Shown here: positions 19,298 to 31,341 of the stretch, piece after piece
Numbering within the stretch: the stretch's first letter is position 1
Layout of the letters: every line of letters begins with the position of its first letter
Source: Marchantia polymorpha subsp. ruderalis
Taxonomy: Eukaryota; Streptophyta; Marchantiopsida; Marchantiales; Marchantiaceae
Length of the DNA stretch: 64,000 nucleotides
Direction: 5' to 3'
Assembly (NCBI GenBank): GCA_037833965.1
Contig: AP031354.1
Location: forward strand, 21,244,001-21,308,000
The notes under the pieces: model-generated
What the model was told of the DNA's origin: nothing
The model's database searches: none
The model's input: the letters and a program-made list of their open reading frames with translations, nothing else
Made by a program: the position numbers and the translations under genes

Positions 19298-20568
19298 AAC
19301 CCGAAGGCTCCTCCCTACACTTCTCATGCGCGGAAGGCGCTTGAGCCGAAGGCTCATGACCCGAAGTCGAGTCGCCGAAAGGTTCTTGCTCATTTTGCCA
19401 AGCACCTGTCCGTCGCTGGCACACTGGTCGGTGCCGCCTGCCGTCTTCATTGGCTCCAAGGCCTTCTTGCCTCCTCCGAAGGCGTCCGTGCCTTAGGTGC
19501 AGGGAGGTCTGCTATACTCCCGCTAACTCTTGCACTTGCATCCTCCTCCGAGGATGGCGAGTTTCTCCTCTCCGCGGCTCGACCCGTGTACGCGTGTACT
19601 TGCCGGCAGAACAAGCTTGCGAGCTTTCTGCTCCGGTCGACTGGAGGGCTCGTGGGTCGCCCGACTTCGGGCGGGAGCAGCATACACTTCTCGCTGACTC
19701 TGCTCCGCCTCTCCATCCCATTTCCGCTTCTGCGGCACTCATACTGCTCGCGGTTCTTCTTCTGCTTGCGGTCGAGCTAGTGGTGTGCACGCAGGCGTCT
19801 CGTCTGTGTCGGTGTCGACCTGAACATCCTTCACGTACCTGCCCGGATTGCTGCGTGACAGCAAGGGAAACTAAACTCGCTCCGATGTTGTCAAGCACCC
19901 CATCTACCGATAGAAATTAATCAAGAAGGGGGAGAGGTGATTGATCGATCCCCCCTTCTCCTCCTGCGCGTGCTGTCGCGTTGCCTTCCATAGAATCCGA
20001 GCCCAATGGATTGGAGCTCCAGACAACGCCAGCTCCACAAACCCCACCTGCCAAGAAGTCATGTAGGTGGTCCGGTGCGGCTGCAAAATTTTGGAGGAGT
20101 GCTACTGCGACATTCCTCCGCAAGCGATCATTGTAGTCCCGGGTCTTGTACCTTTTCTTGCTGGACTTGTTGTTCTTGAAAAGGGCACCGAAGAAAATCT
20201 CTTCTTCCTTCGTGACCTGCACACTCTCGCATTCAAAAAGAAGGTGGCTTTCTTCTCCCGCGCACCTTCCCAACACTTGTTGCCAGTCGCTGACCTGCCA
20301 TATCTTCGGATGCGGTCGGAATCCGCGCGGAGGTTGGTTTCTCTTCCGCATCCACTCGCGTACCATCTCCGGACACACCCAATTCCACCCCATAGGAGGA
20401 AATCGAGCTTCACCGCCGTCAGCTCGTTTTGAAATGCGCGTAGACCAATTTGCGGCACTTTCAGCGAAACCATCCACAGCTGAGTGGACCGGGCCATCTT
20501 CTTGCAAGTTCTTGCGCGCTCAATTTGATGCTGACGCGAGCTTCTTGCAACTCCTCTGCACTTCGCTA
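19298..20568 (-). pseudogene. Orphan ORF of element D, frameshifted
   Basis: The family domain is recognisable across three frames: VPQIGLRAFQNELTAVKLDF, then PEMVREWMRKRNQPPRGFRP, then HRTTYMTSWQVGFVELALSG and NHLSPFLINFYR. At least two frameshifts (near 20430 and 20080) and later stops kill it. The downstream part keeps the KRKWDGEAEQSQREVYAA-type basic linker. It is more diverged from B than A is. Confidence 0.75.
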
Positions 20569-21655
20569 CTGCGCGTCGGGAGCTCAGGTGAACTCGCTGC
20601 AATCTCTCTCTACACTTCTCACGTACTTACTCAATCGTTCCGTGAGCTCTCCGCGAATTCCCTACAAGACTCTCGCAAGATTCTACAACTGCGCACTCCT
20701 GCACTCTCAAAAATCGCACACTTTCCTCACACCCATAATTCTCTCCGCAAGACCATTGCTGACTCTCGGCTGCGCGTCGCGAGCTCCGGCGGATGCGAAA
20801 TCAAAAATGCGAGAGTGCGAGTGCGGGCGAGTTCTTTCCTTCCTTCGGCGATCAAGATCGCCCAATGTTCAACATTTGGACTGGCTGCGGCCCGCTTGAA
20901 TGCGATGCTGGCGCGGAGGCGTAACGGCCCAATTAGCACGCTCAAATTCACGCTCCGCCGTTGCGCGGACTCCCACGCGTGTACGTTCAATCTTGATTCT
21001 GCCAATTTCCGCCGACGCTGTTCTCCGCTCGCGTACCGCCAAAAGCGCAATGCCAAAGACGTCTACCGCCTAAGGCGCTTGTGCTGAAGGCACTAGCGAC
21101 TAAGGCGCTCGTGGCAAAGGTACGACTTTTGCCGACTACTTCGTCTTTTCTTCCTCCGCCGAAGGCGCATCTTTCCACCGAAGGCGAAACCTATCGACAA
21201 AGGCGGCGCTAGCGACGAAGACGCTAGTGCCGAAGGTGTTGGGGCGAAGGAACTTATCACCGAAGGCGTACCGCCGAAGGCGAACAAAATGACGAGGTCG
21301 TTTTTCCCTGTGACAAAGGCGTTTGCCGCGCATGCTTCGTACGTTTTCAGCGACATATCCTCTGAAGGCGTCTGCGCCGAAGGCGCTTCCTTCTACTTGC
21401 GCCGAAGGCGCATCGCCGAAGACACCTCATCAAAGGACCTGTTGCCAAAGGCGCTCTCCCCAGCAGGAACCGTCTGCGCCGTCCGAAGCGCTGGACCTCA
21501 ATCTTAGCCCCTCTCAACTCCTGGATTCTCCGTGATCCGGGATCCTCCCTTTTTACTCTATTTTATGTACCGATTACTATTTACAGTGGCTGCCGCGGTA
21601 CTTGTTTTCCAAAAATGTTTTAATTCTGCACAAAAACAAAAAGCGGGTTACCACA
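19298..21655 (-). mobile_element. Element D: 5' half of a second-subfamily orphan element
   Basis: The 5' end TGTGGTAACCCGC at 21655 reads leftward through a CCTTCGG-rich leader (about 21570-20620) into the ORF. The body is cut at 19298 by gypsy-2. The flank on the right (21656 on) is coding sequence of element E in opposite orientation. D and E belong to a subfamily distinct from A and B. Confidence 0.8.
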
Positions 21656-22969
21656 ATGGTAGATGCTGCTAATGTGACATTGCCGTCATCTCCTGTGGAA
21701 GATGTGAGACCTGAAGAAGAGAGGAAGACTTCGGAGGAGGAATCGAAGGGGATAGAGCTTACTTTTCCTGATTTCTTACAAGAGAAAGTGGTTCCACTAC
21801 TAAAATATCTGGACAAGAAGAGAGAGAAGTACGTTGTGTCCAAAGAGGTAGGATTCTATGTGGAAATGGTGAGGAATAGGACGCAGCTCAAGAGAGCAGT
21901 AGCGGTGAAGAGGGAGTGGGATTCCGCAACTGAGATGGCACGGGAGCGAGCTGCAATCTTGTCAGCCGAGTGTGCGGCAGCGAAGGCGGCATTAAAGGAG
22001 CGAGAAGTCCAGTTTCAGGAGAAGGACATCAGTGCGAAGTGCTGCAATTGAATTTAGCGAAGGAATCCGGACGGTGTGCAGAGTTAGTGGAAACATGCGG
22101 AGGACTTCGCATCTCTAACGAGAATGGGCAGAAGATGACAACGGATTTGCTTGCAAGATTGGAGAAATCCACAGAAGCGTACGATGAGGCAGTCAAACGA
22201 TCGGAGCAACTAATCACAACTGCGGAGAAGCGAGAGAAGAAGCATGTCGAAGAACTTGCTAAGTTGGAGGCCCAAAGAGCCGAAGAAGTTCGTATCGCCG
22301 AAGAACTTCGGGAAAAAATTGCAGAGAAGAAGATCTTTGTAGCAAGATTGTGGAGATTGGGGGTAAGTGTGAAATGGAATTCCGACGTGCGGAGGAGCTA
22401 TTAGCGAGTCTGGCGGAGGGAGTTCAGAAGCATGAAGAAGAGTTAACGAATTGGGCCAGGAAATTGGCGGATTGCGAATTGGCCAAGTCTTTGGAGGTCG
22501 AATGTAAATTGAAGGTTGAATCGGAATGTCGACGGTTGCGGGAGCAGCCAAGCAAAGCAGACATGAGAACTTAAGAGTCGAGGAGGAGAATGGAGAAGGC
22601 GGAGGAGGCCTACCGTTAGCTACGGGACGAGTCAACCGACGAGTTGAAGTTGCGTTTAGAAAAGTGAACAGATTCGCGATGTGGGGATTGCAAACGGTGA
22701 AGTGGCTGAAGCTGGATTCGCTCGAGCGACGGTTGATGAGCACCAAGACCAGCAGATCCGGAGGACACAAACAAATTGTAGAGTTAGTTAATTTGTTTTT
22801 AGAGGGATTGAATGAGGCGCGCCAGAATGTAGAATTAGAGATTGTAAATGTGTTGCGTATGATAGGAGTAGATGTAAGTTAAGATGACACCGTAACCACT
22901 TCATCGGACGGCACAGCCCTTGAGACTGATTCGCCTCAAGTGGTTGAGATTCCAAAGTTGCCATTGTGA
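21656..22969 (+). pseudogene. Coiled-coil half of the orphan ORF of element E, frameshifted
   Basis: Related to residues ~760-1000 of the B ORF (VVPLLKYLDKKREKYV versus VIPLLRYLDRKVDKYA), followed by a long Glu/Lys/Ala coiled coil. Frames change near 22020, 22330 and 22530, and the last piece ends QVVEIPKLPL at about 22968. The pattern is one ancient long coiled-coil protein with several small indels. It resembles predicted Marchantia polymorpha proteins as I remember them. Confidence 0.7.
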
Positions 22970-23504
22970 ATAAAGAGATCCAAGACTCTTTCCTTGGGGG
23001 GCTTTTTTGCAATTGGCTTGTCTTGACTGTAAACCTACATCCACTGCGTGTTTGTGTGCTGGTGAGTGATTTAGACATCAAACACAGTGTGCTCCTGTTT
23101 GTCAAAGTTACCGCATCGGGAGTTGTGAGTATTCGGCTTGAATGTTCTGAGAAGCCGAGTGTTCCTTGGGATTTAATCAAATTCAAGTCTGGGTATTCGG
23201 GTCAGTGTGTCGGGATGTATGCAATGCTGGGAAGTTTTCCCCCTGAAATATGAGTGTGGGATCACAGGCAATTTTCACAGGTGTTGATTGGAGAAGTTTC
23301 AGGTTGTGAGTGCGGTTACGCACTACTCTGCAGGTCTTCGGCCGTAGCTATGTAATGTCTTCTAGGAGTAGCATTGGCCTAAGAAGTAAAACTCCTTAAT
23401 AGAATGCTAAACTGTGACAAATCGTGACTTTTGTGGTTGTTTCTATCCTCGTGAGATCGGATCTGTACCATTATGCTCCATTTTGGTATTTGTCTGTCAT
23501 TACA
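21656..23504 (+). mobile_element. Element E: 3' half of an orphan element
   Basis: The right terminus CATTACA at 23504 matches B's end, and the preceding 500 bp shares the same 3' motifs (CCCCCTGAAAT, CTTCGGCCG, TTAATAGAATG). The left part is outside the window because D interrupts it at 21655/21656. It abuts Copia sequence at 23505. Confidence 0.8.
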
Positions 23505-26500
23505 GTGCCAACGAGGTGAATACGGATCCAGAAGACGAGCAGATTAGCTTGCCTCCGCAGACAACAGAATGACCTAGAGATAAACAAGAAGACCGATCAC
23601 GGAAGAGAAGGACTCAAGAGGCCGTTGTGTCTAAAGAACGTATACGCAAGAGATGTTGTCATTCTATCGCCCACTCACTTCAAATACTGCGCTAACTGTG
23701 AAACGGGCTCAGTTACAACCGTCAAGTTTGAACAATTTGTAGCGTACAGGGTTCAAGAGGCAGAGATCCAGATCTCCAGAGCAAAGGAGAGTTCAATTTT
23801 GGATTCCATCTTCTAACAAGAGGAACTTGAAGAACTTGGTGTGTTTGAGATGTGACAAGAATGGCCACATCAAGAAGGACTGTCGGATGATAGTAAGAGA
23901 TGCAAATCTCCCTCAAGTGGCAAATTTTGTAGAGCATCTTCACTTCAAAGACAAAGACGAGTTTGCCGATGTTCTCTGATGCCAGAGGTACATCCTTTGT
24001 AGTTCACCAACAGTTGTTGGTGATGCATGGGTTTTAGATAGTGCTTATTTTTATCACATTTGTTACATTAGAGAGTTCTTCTGTACTTCCTGATGATCAA
24101 TCAGTTCTGTTCTTATGAGGAATTACCAACCTTGTAAGATTGAGGGCATGGGATATGTAAAAATCCGCATGTTTGATGGTGTCAACCGAACACTGACACA
24201 CGTTAGATTTATACCTAACATGAGGAAAAACTTAAACTCTCTTGGAGTGTTAGACTCACACAACTTAGAGTGGAGCTCTAGGCATGGCATGTTAGATGTC
24301 AAATCCAGTGATAAGAAGGTTATACTCAGGGGATACAAACACAATAATTTGTACTTATTAGAGGGCATCACAAGTTGTGGAGAAGTTAACTTTACCAGAT
24401 CTCGTGTAGAGATGTCTCATTTATGGCATTTCAAACTAGGCCATATGAGTGATAAGTACTTGTTTCTTCTTGATGAGAAAAAAGTGTTACCAGGTTTGGG
24501 TAAAGTTTTGCATTTTGTGAACACTACATCATGAGAAAACAACATATGCGAGTTTTTAGTGTTGGAACTCATAATTTCACAAAAATAGTGGAGTATGTAC
24601 ATAGTGCCGTGTGAGATCCGTCTCCTATTGCCTCACTCTTAGTAAAGCTCTACTATGTATCTTTTAAAGATGATTACTCCAAGTATGTGTGGGTGTATTT
24701 TCTTACCCACAAGTCTGAGGTGTTTCCCACCTTCAAAACTTGGCGCATAGAAGTTGAGATTCAGACTGGCAAGAGTGTAAAATATTTATGATAAGATAAT
24801 GGCGGCAAATATACTTCTGAGGAATTTCATAAGTATTGTACAAAGGAGGGAATTACTCGTCACTTCACGACAGTTTACACTCTCCAACAAAATGCGGTTT
24901 CAGAGAGACTCAATAGATGAATATTGGAGAAGATGCGGAGTATGCTAGGCGAATCCGGTTTACCATGAGAGTTTTGGCCCGAAGCCGTCAACACCACAAT
25001 TTATTTGATTTTATTTTCTCCTTCTAGTGCAATTAATTTTTCCACATCTTTTGAACTCAGGCATAAAGAAATGATGAATTATAGTTACTTAAAGGTTTTT
25101 GGTTGTACTGCTTATACTCTTACATCAAAGGAGTACAAGAGTAAGTTTGACCCTACGTCCAAAAAATGTTGTTTTCTTGGATATGTTAGTGGAGTAAAAG
25201 TTTACAGGCTATGGGAGCCACTAGCCCGTAAGGTGTTTGTTAGTAGAGATGTTTCTTTCAATGAGCTTGGCTTATTGAAAGGAGTGGAGAATTCTAAGGT
25301 TCCTTGTACTGACAAGAAGAAATCTCCAGTCACGGATGTCGTTGTGGGGGAGTTCGATCATGATATCACTAATGATCTATCATAAGAAGAAGCATTGCAT
25401 CAAGAACAGAAGGAACATAAGCATGTTATCATTGATGAGCCTATTGCAATAGTTTCAGACGATAAAGACTAACCAAAAACGTCTACTATGAGATCACATC
25501 ATGCCAGTAGGACTCCTGAACGGTTTGATGTATGAGCAAATTCATCCATTTGCAAAGATTGTGACTTTGATGTCAAAGATGGGGATGGTATGGCATTGAT
25601 TTTGGAAGAAGATGAAACTTTTTCATACAGGGAAGCTCAAGCTTCGGTCAACAAGCTTGAGTGGAATACTGCTATGGAGCGGGAGATGAAATCTCTAATT
25701 GACAATAAGACTTGGAAGCTGGTTGAGACTTCTATAGATCAAACGTTGATTGACTCCAAGTGGGTTTACAAGCTAAAGTACAATCTAGCATGAGACGAGG
25801 CAAGAATCTTCAAAGCTAGGCTGTTGGCTCGAGATTTCACACAAGATAAGGGTGTGAACTACAACGAAGTTTTCTCACCTGTAGCTAAGTATGCTACAAT
25901 TTGTCTTGTATGTGCACTCGATGCAATATTTGATCTTCTTATGGATCATATGGATGTGGTTACAATCTTTCTCTATTGATGATTAAAGTAGGAAATCTAC
26001 ATGAGACAACATGTTGGTTTTGAGGTCAAAGGCAAAGAAAGGTTGGTTTGTAGATTGTTGAAATTATTGTATGGACTGAAGCAAGCTCCTAGGCAATGAA
26101 ACACGCGATTTGATGAGTTCATGAAGGCATAAGGTTTTTACTGAGCGTCTATGATCCTTGTGTCTACATGAAGAAGGTAAATGATGAGACGTTCAATCTC
26201 ATCATTCTAGTACTCTACATTAGACATGCTCAGCTTGGCAAAAAACCAATATGATGTTGATGAATGTAAGAGTAAGTTTAAGTCTGTATTTAAGATGAAG
26301 GATATAAGGGAGTCAAAGTGAACATTAGGCATGGAGATTCATAGAGATCTTGAACAGAAGAGATTATGGTTGAGTCAAGACAAGTATGTTTCTCATATAC
26401 TTGACTGGTTCAACATGGTCGATTCCAAAAGAGTATGGACTCCTTTGGCAACACATTTCAAACTCTCCGCAGCTCAATGTCCTACTGATGCTGTGGAGAA

Positions 26501-27760
26501 AGGAAAAATGCCATGTGTTCCCTATGAACAAGCCGTAGACAGCCTCATGTATTTGATGATGTGCACTAGGCCGGATATAGCTTTTGCGATGGACAAGGTG
26601 AACATGTACATGTCAAATCCGGTGAAAGTAATCTGAGAAGTAGTGAAATGAATTATGGGATATTTGAAGAGTACTTGGGATTATGGCTTACTGTTTGATG
26701 GTCTTTTATACAATGTCAAATCCTTGTTTGGTTACGTTGATGCTGATTACAGACAAATCTAGATAAAAGTAGATCTACAATGAGCATGTGTTTACACTTG
26801 GCGATGGAAGCATTAGTTGGAGGTCTACTTTGAAAAAATGTGTAGCTCAGTCAACAACGGACTCTTAATATGTGGCAGTATAAGAAGTGACAAAGGAAGC
26901 TATTTGGTTGGATATGCTTATCATGGAAATGGGATTGAAGCAAGGTGTGGTCAATCTTTATTGTGATAGCCATAGTGCTTTACATTTGGTTGCGAATCAG
27001 GTCATGGGTTGCAGAGTGAAGCACATCGACAACAAGTATCATTTCTTCAAACAAGTAGTGTCTGAGAAAATGATTGAGCTAGTCAAGATTGACGATAAAC
27101 TCAATCTAGCTGATGCTTTGACCAAAATTATTCCTTTGAAGAGTTTAAGTCAACACTATGCTACCATGTAGGTTGTGCATGGAAAGCACATGTAGAATTT
27201 GCTAACATAGAAACTTTGGTTATCTCTTTATATATTTACTCTATCATTTGATGGCTACGATTTAGCTCAAGTGTAAAGAGTAAGCTTGTATTAAGTTTCT
27301 TTCTAGAACTTCCCGCGTAATAATTATGTAGACTATGAGATCTCTGATACTTCTATGCAAGCAGGTTTCTTATTTAACTCTTTATGTTATTACTCTATCA
27401 TGTTATGGCTACGGTCTAGTTCTAGTTAACTCTCGTGTAAAGAGTGGCCTTATGTTAGGTTTCTGTCTAAACTTTCCACTGGTAATAATATAGGTTATAG
27501 AGGTTACTGTTTTCTTAACACAATTTAAGGGTGAGATTGTTGAGGTTAACTCCGGTTAAGGAATAACCTCAGGTTATAGCTATTTATAGCTAGGAATGTC
27601 ATTGGCTTTTGATATAAATATAGCCCAAGATTTGTATTCGAGCGTGCATTGTCAGTTGTCAGTAATCCTTCTCAGTTCCAGCCGTGGACGTAGCCCTTGA
27701 GGATGAACCACGTTATATGAATGTCTCGTGTCTTCGTACTTGAGTTAAATGATTCTTGGT
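23505..27760 (+). mobile_element. Decayed Copia (Ty1-type) retrotransposon, 5' part missing
   Basis: Domains in Copia order, broken by many stops and frameshifts: gag knuckle CLRCDKNGHIKKDC (23848-23889), protease WVLDSA (~24027), GAG-pre-integrase (24115-24534, ending in HFKLGHMSDK), integrase (24600-25200, VFGCTAY), RT (25590-26640), RNase H (26690-27171, NLYCDSHSALHL, then KHIDNKYHFF and ADALTK). Between 27180 and 27530 there are two similar ~150-bp direct repeats. The purine tract AAGGGTGAGA is followed by the LTR start TGTTGAGG at 27538. The 5' LTR is not in the window because element E split the gag region. Confidence 0.88.
27538..27760 (+). repeat. Copia 3' LTR (start clear, end uncertain)
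   Basis: Begins TGTTGAGGTTAAC just after the purine tract and holds ATATAAATA as a possible TATA box at about 27610. I cannot see where it ends; a second Copia fragment begins by about 27780. Confidence 0.6.
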
Positions 27761-27779
27761 TTTACGTTAAGAAGTTCAA

Positions 27780-28330
27780 GAGTATTATGGATAGATTTTC
27801 ATAAAGATTTGAAAAAGAAAAGTTATGTTTGAGCCAAGGCAAATATTTATAATGTTTAACATTATAGACTTAAAGTGAAATGGATTTTTTTATAGCACAT
27901 TTCAACTTTTTCGCAGTTTAATGTCCAACTAATAACATTGAAAGTGGAAAGATGACATCAATTTCATGTGAGAAGGTTTTGCAGCTTTTATGCACAAAAA
28001 AAATCAGGTTTTACAAGCAATTTACTAGCAATTTTTTCATCTCTATATAATATGTATTTTATCATATTTTGACTATGGCTAACATCTAATTCAGCAAAGT
28101 TTTAAAAAATAGGTATGTTAGATTATTTTTTATTATTTTTTTGCGTACTAATTATATAGATTATGGAGTTTATTTTACTCACAAATTGAATTAAAGGAAG
28201 AGTGTTAGTACTAACTCACATCTATTTCAACTCAAATAGCTAAAACCTTAATCAGATTTGGATTTTGTTTTTCATCATATAAGAGAACTAGACAACACTC
28301 TTGTAGAAAATCTAAGGTTTTTTTATTAGT
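27780..28330 (+). mobile_element. Second, older Copia fragment
   Basis: 27786-27960 is a much decayed copy of the RT tail at 26331-26510 (shared words around LSQ.KY, ATHF and CPT). A purine tract and TGTTAGTACTAAC at about 28196-28212 suggest the start of its own LTR. Confidence 0.5.
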
Positions 28331-29650
28331 AAAAACTTTTATTTTGTTCTTGTGAATGTAGATTGGTGATGAAAGTTATGTGTTTTGTGTGTGTTAGTGC
28401 GTGAATTTTTGCTTGTGTTTTTGTGACAAATACGCAATAATTTCAATGAATAAATATTAAAATTTTATATATCCAATTGTACAAACAGAATTTTTATAAG
28501 AGAAATTATATGTATATTAAATTTAAATTTAATATACATGAGTAAAAAAAATTTAAATTTTACATAAGTTTCTTTTTCACTTTATTGTACATTTTCAAGG
28601 TTAATATAGATTTTTCAAAATTTAGAGCTAATGAGTTTTGCAAAAAAAAACTTGTGTATGTCATGAAAATGTTTAAGCTAGCTAATATTATGAAGCTAAA
28701 ACAATAAAATTTATAAATAATTTTTGTCTAATTTCATATGTAAGATTCAATTTTTGTGTATCATTTATGAATAAAAAAACACAAGTATTTTCATAGAAAA
28801 AAGAATAAAAAATATTTATTACTATAGTAATAAATATTTAATTATTTAAATATATAGTAATTTAAGTATATAAAATATACTTAAATTTCAATTAATTATA
28901 TTTTTAATTATTATGATTTAGATATCAAAAAGTTGGAAACTTGAACATGGTTTTATTAAATTAAAAACCAGTTGAAAGAAAAAAATGCATAAAAAGTCTT
29001 TAAAAAAATTTATTATTATTGAACAGTTTACATTTTGATGACTGCTACATACATTACTAAAAATCATTTGCAAGAGAATCAAATTTGGATGGGTATTTAC
29101 AAGTTTATTTAATGTTCAACGTTTATATACCTTCAAGATGTAATATATTCATATAAATGTTAGATTGGAAGTAAAACATATAAAGAGATACAAAAGAATG
29201 AATAAAGAACTCACTAAGATTTTTTGTATAAATTTATATTTCATAATCTGTCATTTTTATTGCAAAAAATGTACTAACACTAATCACATGAATAACGTAA
29301 TATCATTTTTCCTGATGCAATTATTATTATACTTTATAAATATATTGATTCATACATTTATTAAATAAACGTATGATTCTTATTATATATCATTTGTCCT
29401 AATGTTAGTTCTATTGCAATATTGAATCATGTTTGATAAGATTCAGGGGAAAAATATAGAGTTGTTCATAGATAACAAAAATAATTACAAAATACGAAGG
29501 CATGAAATCAACATTGGCTTGAGCTTTAAGAACTTTCAAATATTATTTGACATAAAAATATGCAAAATATTTGAAGATAAAATAATCTCCCCAATATTTA
29601 TAACTAGACCTAAAAGTTGATAGTATCGTGTGAATAACATTCCCAATGGA
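28331..29650. other. AT-rich stretch without supported genes
   Basis: Very AT-rich, with poly-A/T runs and short open frames that show no domain or codon signal. I see nothing else. Confidence 0.5.
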
Positions 29651-31341
29651 TCAAGTACCACTCTAGGTCATGAGGGCAACTGAAGCAGTAGGTGACATAA
29701 TCAGAAGTCTACCGACACTGAAGCTCTCCATGTGTCGCAATCATGTATCTACTCCTACTTATGAGTTGATTGTAGAGTGGAAAAGATGGCACTCATGTGT
29801 TGAACATGACGTCCTCATTTCCGTACCAACGAACCTGATCCTTGTAGAACAAGGATACATACAGTCGTTTCGTGACGCGCACCTCCCATGGGAAAAGCCT
29901 CCCTCCTCCGGGTGCAATAATGGTAACGGGAACAGGAGCATAATATGTTCGCAGCTCGGCATGGGAAATTCGCCCTTCGACGACCTTCTTACCGCAAAAC
30001 ACATACCGTTGCTAGACCTTCCAATTCTCATCTCCCTGGTTTAGAATTAACCTTCAATTGCACTGCTCAAAACTAGCACAGCGCATCGAACCAATAAGTT
30101 TCGACGGAAGGTGTGATTTCTAATTCCTTCTCTTCGTGGGAGGCCATGAGACCATTCGCTGCGCCCGTTGCTGCTGCTTCCAGGAAGGAGTGTAATTCTC
30201 AGCTTGTGATGATGATTTTAGAGGGAAAGGAAACATGGAAGCAGCTTTTCGAAAAGCTGCTGTTATGTTCAATTCATAGTGTACAATTCGAAAGTCCTGC
30301 TAATTGTACACTACTCCTTTTAATGCACGCAATGATGGCTTTTATCCAGAACCGATTCGCATCAAGGTACTGCGGTAGTCTTTCTTCGCTCATCGCATTG
30401 TACAAATTGCTCACTTCAAGTACATTATAATCATCAGTTGGCAAAATTTATTCCTGGATATCCCATGCAAACTTTTTAATAAAGTTTGGATTGTGCGTGG
30501 ATTTGCATTCGAACGATGTAAAAACTTACGTTACTTGAGAGAGAGAGACGCACTGTCGAGTCTTGAGGGCGGTTCTCATGAAGTAAACACCCATCTTGGG
30601 TTGCCTCGACGAAAGGCTGGAGATTACTACTCAGCGTTCAACACGCCATAGTTTGTCTCTGTAACCTTCGTTGAAAGCTCACATTGAACAACACTGACTC
30701 ACCAGAGGCAGTGCATTAACCTAGGAGTACATTTCCGTGAAGAGTCTGGAATAGACATAAATTTATTGAGTGGAGTAGGAGAGAATTTTCATCGGCTAGC
30801 GTGATATGGGCGTAAAATTGTACCTTCCGATGAGCTCATAGATTTGATTCTTCACGGTGGCACGGAACTTCATTCATTATTAGGTCCTACATAAAAGATC
30901 GTGAGAGAGTGTCAACGTGCAGAGAACCTCAAACCTTTGAACTTTTGTGCAGGTTCGCTGAAGCAGGTCAATCCAAATCAAGATATACATGTTTAGGTAG
31001 GCAGAATACACTCGAACCTTTGCGGTGCTCAATTTGTACTGCGTCACTTTACATGACTACTTTTCTTTTCCCGGAGAGCCAAAATCGAATCAAAATGGGT
31101 ACAAAAGCATGCTCGTGCCTGATCAGAGAGTCATCGGATAGGATGACAAGCGTTTGAGGATTTTCATGAAGGTCGGTGGTGTGTTTTTAAACTAGAGTAC
31201 ACTTCAAATTCTTTTTCTATCTCCATATACGGGTGACTGATCTACCTTTAAACTTCGGTACATGGTAGAGGTGGGAGAACATGAAGAGGCAAATAAGTAC
31301 AATACTGAAGAACAACAATATAAAACAGACAAATGTACGGT
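29651..31341. other. Intergenic region with hairpins
   Basis: No gene supported. A minus-strand frame at 29793-30002 (69 codons) is open but unrecognised. Two strong inverted repeats lie close together: a 22-bp perfect palindrome centred on TTCGAA (30240-30261) and a 12-bp inverted repeat (30277-30288 with 30302-30313). The right end is probably the 3' untranslated region of the DUF946 gene. Confidence 0.4.

Noticed and set aside
19208-21400. Many short frames between 19.2 and 21.4 kb as separate genes
   Set aside because: They are pieces and shadows of the frameshifted element D ORF and its CCTTCGG-rich leader.
29670-30044. 124-codon plus frame and 69-codon minus frame at 29.7-30.0 kb
   Set aside because: They overlap on opposite strands and neither shows a known domain; the minus one (with APGGGRLFPWEV) could be a decayed exon but I cannot support it.
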